From an uncultured Pseudoxanthomonas sp. (GTDB taxonomy: Bacteria > Pseudomonadota > Gammaproteobacteria > Xanthomonadales > Xanthomonadaceae), in NCBI GenBank assembly GCA_946886405.1, contig CAMPIO010000029.1, positions 1 through 37,365 of the forward strand: a stretch of 37,365 nt of DNA, given 5' to 3'. The position numbers and the translations under genes are program-made. The notes beneath the pieces are model-generated. The model was not told the origin of the DNA and searched no databases. It was given only the letters and a program-made list of their open reading frames with translations. Each line of letters begins with the position of its first letter. Within the stretch, counting starts at the first letter, position 1. This document shows, piece after piece, positions 8,332 to 19,143 of the stretch.

Positions 8332-10239
8332 TTAGTGCGCGGCGTGCTCGTCACGCAAACGTTCGGCGAAGGCGGCAACGGACATGCTGCCCAGGTCTTC
8401 CCCGGAACGCGTACGTACGGCGATGGCGCCATTTTCCTTCTCGCGGTCGCCGACCACCAGCAGGTAAGGCACCCGCTGCAGCGTGTGCTCGCGAATCTTA
8501 TAGCCGATCTTCTCGTTCCGCAAATCGGCCGCGACCCGGAAGCCTTGATTTGCAAGGGTTTTCCGGACTTCTGCCACATAATCGGCCTGGGCATCGGTGA
8601 TATTCATCACCACGGCCTGCTGGGGGGCCAGCCAGGACGGGAATGCACCAGCGTGGTGCTCGATCAGGATGCCGATGAACCGCTCCATCGAGCCCACGAT
8701 GGCACGGTGCAGCATGACCGGCTGCTGGCGCTGGCTGTTCTCGTCCACGTACTCGGCGCCCAGGCGGCCCGGCATCATGAAATCGACCTGCATGGTGCCC
8801 AGCTGCCAGGTCCGGCCGATGGCGTCCTTCAGGTGGTACTCGATCTTCGGACCGTAAAAGGCGCCCTCGCCCGGCAGCTCCTGCCACTCCACCCCGCAGC
8901 TGCGCAGGGCGGCGCGCAGGGCCACTTCCGCCTTGTCCCAGGTGGCGTCGTCACCGAGGCGCGATTCGGGGCGCAGGGCGATCTTGATCTGGATGTCCTC
9001 GAAACCGAAGTCCGCATACACCTTCAGCGCCTGCTGGTGGAACGCGGTGACCTCGGCCTCGATCTGGTCCTCCGTGCAGAAGATGTGGCCGTCGTCCTGG
9101 GTGAAGCCGCGCACGCGCAGGATGCCGTGCAGCGCGCCCGAGGGCTCATTGCGGTGGCAGGCGCCGAACTCGCCGTAGCGGATCGGCAGGTCGCGGTAGC
9201 TGTGCAGGCCCTGGTTGAACACCTGTACGTGGCCCGGGCAGTTCATCGGCTTGACCGCGTAGGTGCGGTTCTCCGATTCGCTGAAGAACATGTTTTCCTT
9301 GTAGTTGTCCCAATGGCCGGACTTCTTCCACAGGGCGACGTCGAGGATCTGCGGGCAACGCACTTCCTGGTAGCCGCTGTCGCGATAGACCTTGCGCATG
9401 TACTGCTCGACCACCTGCCAGATGGCCCAGCCCTTGGGGTGCCAGAACACCAGACCCGGCGCCTCTTCCTGCAGGTGGAACAGCTCCTGCTGCTTGCCGA
9501 TCTTGCGATGGTCGCGCTTCTCGGCTTCCTCGACGCGCTGGATGTAGGCTTCCAGCTGCTTCTTGTCGGCCCACGCCGTGCCGTAAATGCGCTGCAGCTG
9601 CTCGTTCTTGGCGTCGCCGCGCCAGTAGGCGCCGGAGATGCGGGTCAGCTTGAACGCCTTGAGGAAGCGCGTGTTCGGCACGTGCGGGCCGCGGCACATG
9701 TCCACGTATTCCTGATGGTAGTAAAGGCCCATCGCCGTCACTTCCGGGCCCATGTCATCGATCAGGCGCAGCTTGTAGTCCTCGCCACGGGCCTTGAACA
9801 CGTCCACGACCTCGGCACGCGGCGTCACCTTCTTGATGACGTCGTAGTCCTGCGCGATCAGTTCCTGCATGCGCTGCTCGACGGCCGCCAGATCGTCCGG
9901 GGTGAAGGGGCGCTCGCTGTAGATGTCGTAGTAGAAGCCTTCGGCGATGACCGGGCCGATGACCATCTTCACGTCCGGGTACAGCTGCTTCACCGCATGG
10001 CCGACCAGATGGGCGCAGGAGTGGCGGATGATCTCCACGCCCTCCTCGTCCTTCGGGGTGATGATGCGCAGCGACGCGTCGTGGTCGATGACGTCGCTGG
10101 CGTCGACCAGCACGCCGTCGACCGCGCCAGCGACCGTGGCCTTGGCCAGCCCGGCGCCGATGGACTGCGCCACCTCCATGACGGAAACGGGATTCTCGAA
10201 CTCGCGGCGGCTGCCGTCGGGGAGCGTGATGGTGATCAT
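8332..10239 (-). CDS. thrS: threonyl-tRNA synthetase
   Basis: A 635-residue class II synthetase. The domains in order are an N-terminal TGS domain (1-62, from [14 protein letters not shown]), an editing domain with [17 protein letters not shown] (HxxxH) and the MCRGPHV segment, a catalytic core with the zinc Cys in MNCPGH and motif 2 [17 protein letters not shown], and the C-terminal anticodon-binding domain after [13 protein letters not shown]. Length fits the family (642 in E. coli). The start ATG at 10239 gives the conserved TGS beginning; the frame extends 19 codons upstream without similarity. It heads the thrS-infC-rpmI-rplT-pheST cluster. Confidence 0.98.
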   Translation of the reverse strand: MITITLPDGSRREFENPVSVMEVAQSIGAGLAKATVAGAVDGVLVDASDVIDHDASLRIITPKDEEGVEIIRHSCAHLVGHAVKQLYPDVKMVIGPVIAEGFYYDIYSERPFTPDDLAAVEQRMQELIAQDYDVIKKVTPRAEVVDVFKARGEDYKLRLIDDMGPEVTAMGLYYHQEYVDMCRGPHVPNTRFLKAFKLTRISGAYWRGDAKNEQLQRIYGTAWADKKQLEAYIQRVEEAEKRDHRKIGKQQELFHLQEEAPGLVFWHPKGWAIWQVVEQYMRKVYRDSGYQEVRCPQILDVALWKKSGHWDNYKENMFFSESENRTYAVKPMNCPGHVQVFNQGLHSYRDLPIRYGEFGACHRNEPSGALHGILRVRGFTQDDGHIFCTEDQIEAEVTAFHQQALKVYADFGFEDIQIKIALRPESRLGDDATWDKAEVALRAALRSCGVEWQELPGEGAFYGPKIEYHLKDAIGRTWQLGTMQVDFMMPGRLGAEYVDENSQRQQPVMLHRAIVGSMERFIGILIEHHAGAFPSWLAPQQAVVMNITDAQADYVAEVRKTLANQGFRVAADLRNEKIGYKIREHTLQRVPYLLVVGDREKENGAIAVRTRSGEDLGSMSVAAFAERLRDEHAAH

Positions 10240-10336
10240 CGGTAGGGCTATCCGGTTGCCTGCGAACAGGGCTCTGGCATTGGAAAGTCCGGCCATGGAT
10301 GGCCGGGCGCTTGTTCAGGGACGAACGAATGACATG

Positions 10337-10357
10337 AAAAAAGCGCCACGAGGGCGC
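10337..10357 (-). terminator. rho-independent terminator upstream of thrS
   Basis: On the minus strand GGCGC (10357-10353) pairs with GCGCC (10347-10343) over a 5-base loop and runs into six T residues. It lies about 140 bp past the tRNA-Val 3' end and about 100 bp before thrS, so it ends the tRNA-Val transcript or attenuates into thrS. Confidence 0.55.
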
Positions 10358-10496
10358 CTACGGAAGCAGTGCCTCGGGCAGTACCAGGTTCAGGCGGTGG
10401 TAGTGCTCATGTCGCACGCTCGGCCGGCGTTTCCGCGGGCCACCTCGTGATGCTGCGGATGGCGACAAAGGGAATCGATGCCACGCTGTGGAAGCG

Positions 10497-10571
10497 TGGT
10501 GGGCGGTACAGGGTTCGAACCTGTGACCCCTACCATGTCAAGGTAGTGCTCTACCGCTGAGCTAACCGCCC
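10497..10571 (-). tRNA. tRNA-Val (anticodon GAC)
   Basis: A 75-nt cloverleaf with encoded CCA (complement of 10497-10499). The acceptor GGGCGGT pairs with ACCGCCC. The D arm is TAGCTCAGCGGTAGAGCA, the anticodon stem CTACC/GGTAG holds loop TTGACAT (anticodon GAC), and the T arm is ACAGG-TTCGAAC-CCTGT. It decodes GUC/GUU valine codons. It lies between uvrB and thrS with its own promoter. Confidence 0.97.
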
Positions 10572-10595
10572 GGTCTGCCCTTTGCAGGGGCGCGA

Positions 10596-10625
10596 ATTCT
10601 AGCCCGGAAGCAGGGTCGCCCACAA
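10596..10625 (-). promoter_or_regulatory. promoter for tRNA-Val
   Basis: The minus strand has TTGTGG (10625-10620), an 18-bp spacer and TAGAAT (10601-10596), 24 bp before the mature tRNA. The -10 is good and the -35 partial. Confidence 0.5.
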
Positions 10626-10646
10626 CCGGGGTGATGCGCGAACCCA

Positions 10647-12668
<2,022 letters not shown>

Positions 12669-12695
12669 GGCGGACTGCCTGAAGGCCAATCTTGA

Positions 12696-12701
12696 AGTAT
12701 A
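12696..12701 (-). promoter_or_regulatory. -10-like element for uvrB
   Basis: The minus strand reads TATACT (12701-12696), 27 bp upstream of the uvrB start. The -35 position is weak, so this is only a candidate. Confidence 0.35.
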
Positions 12702-12819
12702 TCCGCGTGGACGAGCCCTTCCCGGGGTCGTTTCCTACATGCGGGCGGGAACTGTCCTGATGGTGGCCTGCGCGCAGCACCCGGACGATGCAGGCACAGG
12801 CAATCAAGGAGGATTCGCC

Positions 12820-13398
12820 ATGGCAAGGATGCCAAGACCGGCGCGCACAGGCCGGGCCCCCACACTGCGCTACGGATCGCGTGGCGTCACGCTGCTGGAA
12901 TTGATCGTGACGATGTCCGTCACCACCGTATTGCTGGCGCTCGCAATCCCTTCGTTCAATGCCATGCAGCGACGCAATCAGGTCGATACGGCCTTGCACT
13001 TGCTGACGTCGCACTTCGCTTCCGCACGTATTGCCGCGATCACCCAGAACGTTCCGGTCGTGGTGTGCCCCGGCAGTGGGGGCGAAACCTGCCGGCAGGA
13101 CAGCGACTGGACGCAACACTGGCTGACGTTTCGCGATCCGGATGGCAACCGGCAGCCCGACGAAGCGATCGATGTCTACCGTAATGACGTGGCACCACGG
13201 AATCCGCGCCTTCGCATCCTGTCGACCTCGGGCAGGGGACAGGTCCGCTACCTGCCGACCGGGTACAGCTCGGGAAGCAACCTGACGTTGCGCGTGTGTT
13301 ACGACGGCAAGGTGAGCGGCGTGGTAGTCATCAACAATGCGGGGCGCATCCGGAGTGCGCGCCCGAACGATGCCGAGCCGTGCCCTGCGCCCAGGTAA
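12820..13398 (+). CDS. fimT: FimT-type pseudopilin (DNA-uptake family)
   Basis: A 192-residue GspH/FimT-family prepilin. A basic leader ends at Gly22, followed by VTLLELIVTM with the conserved Glu at +5 and a hydrophobic helix (about 23-44), so it should be processed by PilD and embedded in or displayed by the type IV pilus. The globular part has four Cys (83, 91, 160, 188), likely disulfides. Near the C terminus residues 175-178 read GRIR, fitting the GRxR DNA-binding motif described for FimT, the pseudopilin needed for DNA uptake in Legionella and Xanthomonas. The FimU-like protein at 19625-20185 lacks it. The start ATG has an excellent AGGAGG seven bases upstream. It stands alone, divergent from uvrB. 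Confidence 0.8.
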   Translation: MARMPRPARTGRAPTLRYGSRGVTLLELIVTMSVTTVLLALAIPSFNAMQRRNQVDTALHLLTSHFASARIAAITQNVPVVVCPGSGGETCRQDSDWTQHWLTFRDPDGNRQPDEAIDVYRNDVAPRNPRLRILSTSGRGQVRYLPTGYSSGSNLTLRVCYDGKVSGVVVINNAGRIRSARPNDAEPCPAPR

Positions 13399-13470
13399 CG
13401 GTGGGATTCACCGCCCTGCAGCGAGACGCATGCCCGTGACCGGCTGCACGGAAGCTCGATCGCAGGCGAC

Positions 13471-13500
13471 TTGCCGCCGCTCGACAGGTGCCGCTACAAT
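13471..13500 (+). promoter_or_regulatory. promoter for tRNA-Asn
   Basis: TTGCCG (13471-13476), an 18-bp spacer and TACAAT (13495-13500) lie just upstream of the tRNA. The mature 5' end at 13510 would be about 3 bases after the expected transcription start. Confidence 0.65.
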
Positions 13501-13509
13501 ACGCGCCCC

Positions 13510-13586
13510 GCCCGAATAGCTCAGCCGGTTAGAGCACTTGACTGTTAATCAGGGGGTCGTTGGTTCGAGTCCAACTTCGGGCGCCA
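13510..13586 (+). tRNA. tRNA-Asn (anticodon GTT)
   Basis: A 77-nt cloverleaf with encoded CCA (13584-13586). The acceptor GCCCGAA pairs with TTCGGGC. The D arm is TAGCTCAGCCGGTTAGAGCA, the anticodon loop CTGTTAA is flanked by CTTGA/TCAGG, and the T arm is GTTGG-TTCGAGT-CCAAC. Anticodon GTT gives Asn. It has its own promoter and a strong terminator eight bases downstream. No integrase or duplicated 3' end is visible. Confidence 0.97.
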
Positions 13587-13593
13587 TATGCAA

Positions 13594-13631
13594 CGCAAAA
13601 GGCCCGCATCGTCAGATGCGGGCCTTTTGCG
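13594..13631. terminator. bidirectional terminator between tRNA-Asn and pilE
   Basis: A 17-bp perfect stem (13594-13610 with 13615-13631) closes on a GTCA loop. AAAA and TTTT tracts lie in the stem ends, so it can terminate both the + strand tRNA-Asn and the convergent pilin operon. Confidence 0.88.
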
Positions 13632-13692
13632 TTTTACCCGGCCGCCTGGTCAGCACATCGTGCACCGAGCGGTGGGTTTTCGATCCCGTCGC

Positions 13693-14136
13693 TTACCAGC
13701 AGTCGTCCACCGTGCCGGTGCCGCCGTTGCCACGCTGGCCACCCGAAGTCAGCGTCAGCGTCTCGCACTTGGCGTCCGCCTGGTTGGCCTGGGGCACCGC
13801 CTGCAACTGGTAGGTGCGGGCCGTCGACGCCACCGCGTAGCCGACCTGGTAGAAATTGGCGATCTCCGGCCCGCACTGGGCGATCGCGGGCGCGGCGCCG
13901 GTCGCCGGGTCCAGATACGACAGGTTGGTCGTGTAGAACCGCTCCAGGAACTGGGCCCGCTCCTGCAGGCAGGTCGTGGCCGCCGCTCGACGCGACTTGG
14001 TGATGAAGGAGCTATAGCTTGCGTACGCGATCGTCGAAAGGATCGCGATGATGGCCACCGTGACCATCAGCTCGATCAGCGTGAAGCCCTTCGACGTCCG
14101 GCGGGCATGGGCGGGGTGTGCGTGATTGCGGTTCAT
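13693..14136 (-). CDS. pilE: type IV pilin PilE-like minor pilin
   Basis: A 147-residue type IV pilin. The leader ends at Gly17, then FTLIELMVTVAIIAIL with Glu at +5; the hydrophobic N-terminal helix runs to about residue 45. Four Cys in the globular domain (TTCLQ, IAQCGPE, AKCETL, DDCW) can form disulfides. It is the last gene of the minor pilin operon and belongs to the tip/priming complex, as in the Pseudomonas fimU-pilVWXY1Y2E locus. I chose ATG 14136, just after the pilY1 stop; a TTG at 14148 overlapping that stop is also in frame, but the GGGA there is directly adjacent. Confidence 0.88.
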   Translation of the reverse strand: MNRNHAHPAHARRTSKGFTLIELMVTVAIIAILSTIAYASYSSFITKSRRAAATTCLQERAQFLERFYTTNLSYLDPATGAAPAIAQCGPEIANFYQVGYAVASTARTYQLQAVPQANQADAKCETLTLTSGGQRGNGGTGTVDDCW

Positions 14137-14144
14137 GTCGATGT

Positions 14145-17100
14145 TCAATCCCTGATGATTTCACGCCAGGACACGCGACCCACTCGCCGGGTTTCGCGAA
14201 TCCGCTCGCATTCGATGGAAGCGTCGGAGATGTTGAGGCAGATCTGGCCATTGCCGCCACCGCCACCGCCGAAGATGGAGCCGAGCGTGCCCATGCCGCT
14301 CAGCGGCACGGAGCCGATCGCGACGCCCGCATCGGGGCCGGTGGTGATCCGCTCGTCTTCAAAGTCCGTGTCGCCGTCCAGATCGAACAGGGAGACGGGC
14401 AGGCTGGAGCCCGAGAACGCATCGAGCGCATTCAGGAAACCGCTGCCGCCGGGGAGGCACGGGTCCTGACTGGGAATGATGCTGGAGAAGATCAGCACGC
14501 CCGCCACGACCTGCGTGTCGCTGATGACGCGCTCGCCGATCGCCGTTCCCGGGGGATAAGGCGGCGTGACCAGATCCATGTACCACCCCTGCACGCCGGT
14601 GGCGATCCCGGAGGGCGCTTCGAACGCTCGAGCGCCATTTTCTGTGGCGATGATCGTCCTCCGCTGCAGCGCGGCGCGGCCCGAGATCGTGGTGGCCGAA
14701 TCCTTGACGCCGTAGACGCTCTGCACCTGCAGGTTGCTGAGATCGCCCTCGGTGATGAAGCGGCCGGTGCCGAAGAACACCCACAGCTGGAACGTCGCAG
14801 GGTCGCGGACCACCGAGGGTGCCGCCGTGATCGGCTGGCGCTGGCCGGCGTCGTTGATGGCGGTATACATCACGGTGCGGCTGCCGCCACTGGTCCACGT
14901 AGCGGTACTGGTGGAGGTCAGGTTGAACCGCCACAGGTTTCCCTGCATGTCACCGGCATACACGTAGTCCGCCGTGCCGTTGCCATCGTTGTCGCGCACG
15001 GTCGCCGCAATGAGGCCATTGGGCGCCGCGGCGCTGCCGACGCCGGTATTGATTTCGGCCAGCAGTGCGCCATCACTCAAGCGGTAGACGAGCAGCGCCG
15101 CGCGATCACCGGTGCTGTTGATGCCGTTGGGGACGATGACGCCGGTCTGTCCATTGTTCAACTTGGTGATGATGGGCTGTCCGATGACCAGGCCCATGTT
15201 GTTGCCGGTCGTTTCGGTCGCCTCCCACATGACGTTGCCGGCCGCGAAGTTGCCCGGATCGGTCACGTCCAGTGTGTAGATGCCCTTGCCGCCGCGTCCC
15301 AGCGCACCGACCAGCACCGTGGAGCTCGGCGTCTGCGCACGGGTCGACAGTGCAATCGCGCCATCGACGAAGTAGCGGTGCTCATAATCGGGGTCGCTGA
15401 GGCTGGCGAGGTCGGTCAGGTTGATGCCGCCGGGCACGTACGCGAAGCGTTCGGTGCCGTCGTTGGCGTTGATCGCATGCATCATGCCGTCGTTGGCGCC
15501 GACGTACAGTGTCTGCTCGCGTGCCGCGTAGGCCGGCGACGAGTTGATGATGTCGCCCAGCAGTTGGCTGCGATTGCGCAGCGTGCCGCCATTGGCCATT
15601 TCCAGCGTGCGATTGCCCGCAATGTAAGCGGCGTTGTCCGGGCCGGTGACGACCGGCGCGACCGTGCGGGCGAGCGCCGTCTGCTGGGCCGTGGTCGGGA
15701 ACACGGCACCGGTCGTACCGCTGCGGGTGAAGATCTTCCGGCCGGTGGTGGGAATGCCCGTGGAGGCATTCCACAAGGGCGTCGAGGTATCGATGCCCGA
15801 CGACGTCACCGGGAATGCCCGGACATTGCCGGTCCAAAGGCCGGACACAAAGCTGGCCTGGTAGGACCGGGTGCCCGAATCGATGCGCGTGGAGTTGGCG
15901 GCCAGGTTCGAGAACGAGCCGGTGCGCTCCAGGATCGACGACAGCGTGCGGCGCAGCGCGGCAGTGAACTCCGCCGGATCGTTGGCCAGCACGAAGCTGC
16001 CGCGGCCGTTGACCGATGCGTGCCACAGGTCGTCGATCGTCTCGGGAGTGAGGTTGGCGCTCGGGTTCGGCCAGTTGAGGGCGCCCGAGGTCAGTGCCGG
16101 CAGATCCGTTTCGGGATTCAGCGTGCCCGGTGCGCCGATCGAGATGGAAAACGTCACCATGTGCTGCCAGAACGCCGGGTTGGCGCTGCTGGTGCGGACG
16201 TTGTTGGCCAGGTCGGCGCGCAGGTCGGTTTTCCAGTAGCGCATCGCCACGTCGGCAAGCGTATCGCTGTAACCGCTGCTGTACGGACGGTCAGGCGTAT
16301 AGGTATAGGTTTGCCCGGCCACCGTGCCGGTGATGGTGGAGCCCGCGACATTATCCTGCTCACCGACCGCATTGGTGTATCCGCTGTCGTTGCGATAACC
16401 GTCAGTGGTCAGGAGTGCGAAGTTCTGGCGGCAGCTGAGCTGGTTCACGCCGGTTTCCGGGCCCCAGGGGCCGGTCGCCGTGGCGTCGTTCTGGAAGTAA
16501 CGCCCGGCCTCGTTCAACGCATCACGCAACGGCGTGGTGCCGCTGGCCGTGGTGGCGTACAGGCGCTGGTACCATGCGGTCTTGTTGGTGTTGGCGCCAT
16601 CGTCGACGAACAGGCCGCTATTCCGGCTGACCAGCAACGGCTTGGCGAACGTGATCGGGTTGCCGGTGACGTTGCGCTCCCAGATGGTCCGGAAGCCGAC
16701 GCGCAGGTTGCCACCGATTTCGCTGAAGGCACTCGCGGCACCGGCCTTCGCCACCTTCATGCGCGTACGGTGGTAGGAATACCAGGTCGCATAGTTGGTG
16801 CGCTCGGCCTCCTCGGACCGTTGCAGGGCGTTGCCATTCGAATCGAAGTAGGTGGGCGTGACCTGCTCGCAGTTGCGCCATGTGGTCGTGTTCGTGGTGT
16901 TCGTACAACCAGCATTGAGTACCGGCCCATTGTTCCAGTTGGGGGTGGCGCCGGCACGGGCGAGATACTGACTGCGGATGATGCGGCCATCCTGCAGGAT
17001 CTGGTAACGGTAGTAGTTGGCACCGTTGCCGAGATAAGCCGCCGTCGTGTTGGCCAGATCCTTCGGCACGTAGAACGTGCGCACCGCGTCATACAGATTC

Positions 17101-17525
17101 AGAGAGCCCGTGGCGGTGGTGGTGGCGCTGTAGACATTGTTGTAACTGGTGCCGCCGGTCATCAGCGCACCGGTGCCGGCTTCCGCCATCCAGGGTTGGT
17201 AGGTGATAAGCGGGTTGTAATGGATCTTGTTGCGCGTGTACGCCTGAGTGGCGACATTCACCGTCGACGTGGCCGGTACGTTGTCGGGCAGGGAGGTGTC
17301 CTCCATCGACCCCGAGTCATCCAGGATGAACAGGATGTTCGGCGGCACGCGGCCGCCCGTCTGGATCGGCTCAGTGGGCACGGTGATGCCGGCGCTCGCA
17401 GGCAATGCGACCAGCGTGGCGGCGAAAGCCAGCGTCACGGCCTGCATCCGTTGGACGAGGCGCCGAGCATACCCGGGCGTAGTACGGAGGACGTTCATGC
17501 GTTCACCCAGTGCCATGTCGATCAT
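14145..17525 (-). CDS. pilY1: type IV pilus tip adhesin PilY1
   Basis: An 1126-residue secreted adhesin. A signal sequence (hydrophobic stretch about 29-42, ending ASA at 43-45) is followed by a von Willebrand A-like domain with a MIDAS-type DDSGS (69-73). The C-terminal half is a PilY1 beta-propeller (from about residue 600), with repeated YVYAGDMQGNLW- and GKGIYTLDVTDPG-type blades. An EF-hand-like calcium loop lies at D845-N-D-G-N-G-T-A-D853, and a second D/E-rich loop (D1048 to D1057) is near the end. PilY1 sits at the pilus tip and acts in priming, adhesion and surface sensing. ATG 17525 overlaps the pilX stop (ATGA). No RGD integrin motif was found. The poly-Gly run near the C terminus is a linker. 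Confidence 0.95.
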   Translation of the reverse strand: MIDMALGERMNVLRTTPGYARRLVQRMQAVTLAFAATLVALPASAGITVPTEPIQTGGRVPPNILFILDDSGSMEDTSLPDNVPATSTVNVATQAYTRNKIHYNPLITYQPWMAEAGTGALMTGGTSYNNVYSATTTATGSLNLYDAVRTFYVPKDLANTTAAYLGNGANYYRYQILQDGRIIRSQYLARAGATPNWNNGPVLNAGCTNTTNTTTWRNCEQVTPTYFDSNGNALQRSEEAERTNYATWYSYHRTRMKVAKAGAASAFSEIGGNLRVGFRTIWERNVTGNPITFAKPLLVSRNSGLFVDDGANTNKTAWYQRLYATTASGTTPLRDALNEAGRYFQNDATATGPWGPETGVNQLSCRQNFALLTTDGYRNDSGYTNAVGEQDNVAGSTITGTVAGQTYTYTPDRPYSSGYSDTLADVAMRYWKTDLRADLANNVRTSSANPAFWQHMVTFSISIGAPGTLNPETDLPALTSGALNWPNPSANLTPETIDDLWHASVNGRGSFVLANDPAEFTAALRRTLSSILERTGSFSNLAANSTRIDSGTRSYQASFVSGLWTGNVRAFPVTSSGIDTSTPLWNASTGIPTTGRKIFTRSGTTGAVFPTTAQQTALARTVAPVVTGPDNAAYIAGNRTLEMANGGTLRNRSQLLGDIINSSPAYAAREQTLYVGANDGMMHAINANDGTERFAYVPGGINLTDLASLSDPDYEHRYFVDGAIALSTRAQTPSSTVLVGALGRGGKGIYTLDVTDPGNFAAGNVMWEATETTGNNMGLVIGQPIITKLNNGQTGVIVPNGINSTGDRAALLVYRLSDGALLAEINTGVGSAAAPNGLIAATVRDNDGNGTADYVYAGDMQGNLWRFNLTSTSTATWTSGGSRTVMYTAINDAGQRQPITAAPSVVRDPATFQLWVFFGTGRFITEGDLSNLQVQSVYGVKDSATTISGRAALQRRTIIATENGARAFEAPSGIATGVQGWYMDLVTPPYPPGTAIGERVISDTQVVAGVLIFSSIIPSQDPCLPGGSGFLNALDAFSGSSLPVSLFDLDGDTDFEDERITTGPDAGVAIGSVPLSGMGTLGSIFGGGGGGNGQICLNISDASIECERIRETRRVGRVSWREIIRD

Positions 17526-18073
17526 GGCGCAATGAAGTTGGATTGCAGGATCACACTCGCGCGGCCATCAGCCTCGCTGCGCGCCGTAATCCGGTAAGCG
17601 GGACGGATGCACAGGTCGGAACCGCGGTACTTGGCATCCAGGTTGCACTCGAACCAGGTCTCGGACCAGCCACCGTGTTCGACAAAGAACTGCGGTTGCA
17701 CTGCCTGCGCGCCCGCCAATCCGTTGTTGAGATTGACGACGGCGTTGCGCCAGCCCGCGAACGCCGCGTCCGTGGCGCGATCGGCAGTGCCGGCGGCGGG
17801 AGATCCGCACATGCCGGTCGCGCAGGCGGCACCGGCGGCAGGCGGATTGGGGCCCCACGTACCCGCCGCGACCAGCGCCTCGGCTTCACGCAATGCGGCT
17901 TCCGCTGCCTGGAAATTCTGGCTGCGGTCCAGCAGGTTGGCGCTCATGCGCTCTTCCAGCAGCGTGCCGCGCAGCACCGCAAGGCCCAGCAGCGTCATGA
18001 CCAGCAGCAGGATCAGGACGACCACCAGCGAAGCACCGGAAGGACGCTGCAGAGCGGGAATATGGCGGCGCAT
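17522..18073 (-). CDS. pilX: minor pilin PilX
   Basis: A 183-residue PilX-family pseudopilin. A short leader ends at Gly13, followed by ASLVVVLILLLVMTLLGLAV. There is no Glu at +5 (Val18 instead), which fits a GspK-like tip subunit needing no charge pairing with a subunit ahead of it. The family region EERMSANLLDRSQNFQAAEAAL follows. It has four Cys in the C-terminal part. The start ATG 18073 overlaps the pilW stop (TGATG) and has AGGAG six bases upstream. It is part of the fimU-pilVWX-pilY1-pilE operon. Confidence 0.92.
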   Translation of the reverse strand: MRRHIPALQRPSGASLVVVLILLLVMTLLGLAVLRGTLLEERMSANLLDRSQNFQAAEAALREAEALVAAGTWGPNPPAAGAACATGMCGSPAAGTADRATDAAFAGWRNAVVNLNNGLAGAQAVQPQFFVEHGGWSETWFECNLDAKYRGSDLCIRPAYRITARSEADGRASVILQSNFIAP

Positions 18074-19143
18074 CACAGGCTCCTGTTCCGAAGGCTCGCC
18101 ACCTGGACGAGCTGACGCTGGATGGGTTGGCCATCCGTGCCGGTGTTGTCTGCGCTTTGCATCGTCAATGTCATCCGCACGGCAAGCACATCACCCCATC
18201 GTGCCGGTGGCACCAGTCCCGCAGCCACATAGGTATTCGCACCACGCACCAGGTATTCCAGGTTCATGGCCGCGACACCGGGGATGATTTCCTGGTTGTT
18301 CACCACACCACCCGGCCCCAGCAACGCCTGGTACAGCGCAGGGCCCTGCGTGCCGTTGCCGATGTACCAGGCGGCGGCCTGCATGCGCGAAATCGTCGCG
18401 TTGGCGCCGAAGGTGGACGCAATGCCGTTCGGTCCGAGGCTGCCGGTCGAGTTGCCCGGGTTTCCGGCGATCTGGTGGCGGATCGCGGTACCGCCACCGC
18501 CATTGGTCATCTGGAAGATCGCGCCGAAGCGGACGGTACCGACATCGGTGTCCTGTACGCTCGCCAACGACACCACGTCGGCATCCTGTCCGCACGCCAG
18601 CAGGATGTCGCCGGTCTGAAACCCGTGGTTGGCGTTCTGCACCACGAAACTCTGGGTGCCAGGCGTGTGGGTGACGACGCTCACCGCGCGCGCACCGCCG
18701 GACATGACAGCCAGCGCCTGCGTATTGGCCACGCGCTCTGCGGGATTCGCACCCGCGGTGATCCCGGGCACCGCATCTCCCCCGGCATAGCCCATCACGG
18801 CACTACCCAAGGCCGCGTTGGCCGGCGTGCGGCCCCAATTGCTCCACCAGCGGTTCGCAGGCGTGTTGAGCACATTGATGACACTCATGTTGGAGCTGCT
18901 GTCGCAGGCGTTACCGCCGGCCTCGCGCACGTCGCGCGCCATCATCTCGAACGCCATGCGCGCGTTTTCCTGGATCCGTCCCACGCTCTCCGTGGCACGG
19001 TAGGCCTGGCGATTGGACATGAAGATGCCGATCGCCGCCGCGACGACCAGCAGCCCGAGCACCAGCGCCACCATCAGTTCGATGAGGCTCAGGCCACGGA
19101 CGCGGCGGGGCGATCCCTGCATGTGAGTCTTGCGAGGGCTCAT
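18073..19143 (-). CDS. pilW: minor pilin PilW
   Basis: A 356-residue PilW-family prepilin, a component of the type IV pilus tip complex. The leader ends at Gly17, then LSLIELMVALVLGLLVVAAA with Glu22 at +5. The family-typical RIQENARMAFEMMARDVREAG lies after the helix, and the rest is a large globular domain with PilW-type C-terminal signals (VLAVRMTLTMQS). ATG 19143 overlaps the pilV stop (ATGA) and gives a conventional leader length. Confidence 0.93.
   Translation of the reverse strand: MSPRKTHMQGSPRRVRGLSLIELMVALVLGLLVVAAAIGIFMSNRQAYRATESVGRIQENARMAFEMMARDVREAGGNACDSSSNMSVINVLNTPANRWWSNWGRTPANAALGSAVMGYAGGDAVPGITAGANPAERVANTQALAVMSGGARAVSVVTHTPGTQSFVVQNANHGFQTGDILLACGQDADVVSLASVQDTDVGTVRFGAIFQMTNGGGGTAIRHQIAGNPGNSTGSLGPNGIASTFGANATISRMQAAAWYIGNGTQGPALYQALLGPGGVVNNQEIIPGVAAMNLEYLVRGANTYVAAGLVPPARWGDVLAVRMTLTMQSADNTGTDGQPIQRQLVQVASLRNRSL

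Noticed and set aside
8305..10245. 646-codon open frame on the + strand
   Set aside because: It is antisense to thrS, which has full family motifs; His/Asp/Val-rich shadow translation.
12669..12819. LexA box controlling uvrB
   Set aside because: No CTG-N10-CAG or TTAGTA-N6-TACTAA type palindrome is present in the gap.
13510..13631. tRNA-Asn as an integration site for a mobile element
   Set aside because: No integrase, no duplicated tRNA 3' end and no composition change; only a terminator and the pilin operon follow.
14118..17597. 1159-codon open frame on the + strand
   Set aside because: It mirrors pilY1 and shows only Arg/Gly/Asp-rich low-complexity sequence; no signal peptide or domain.
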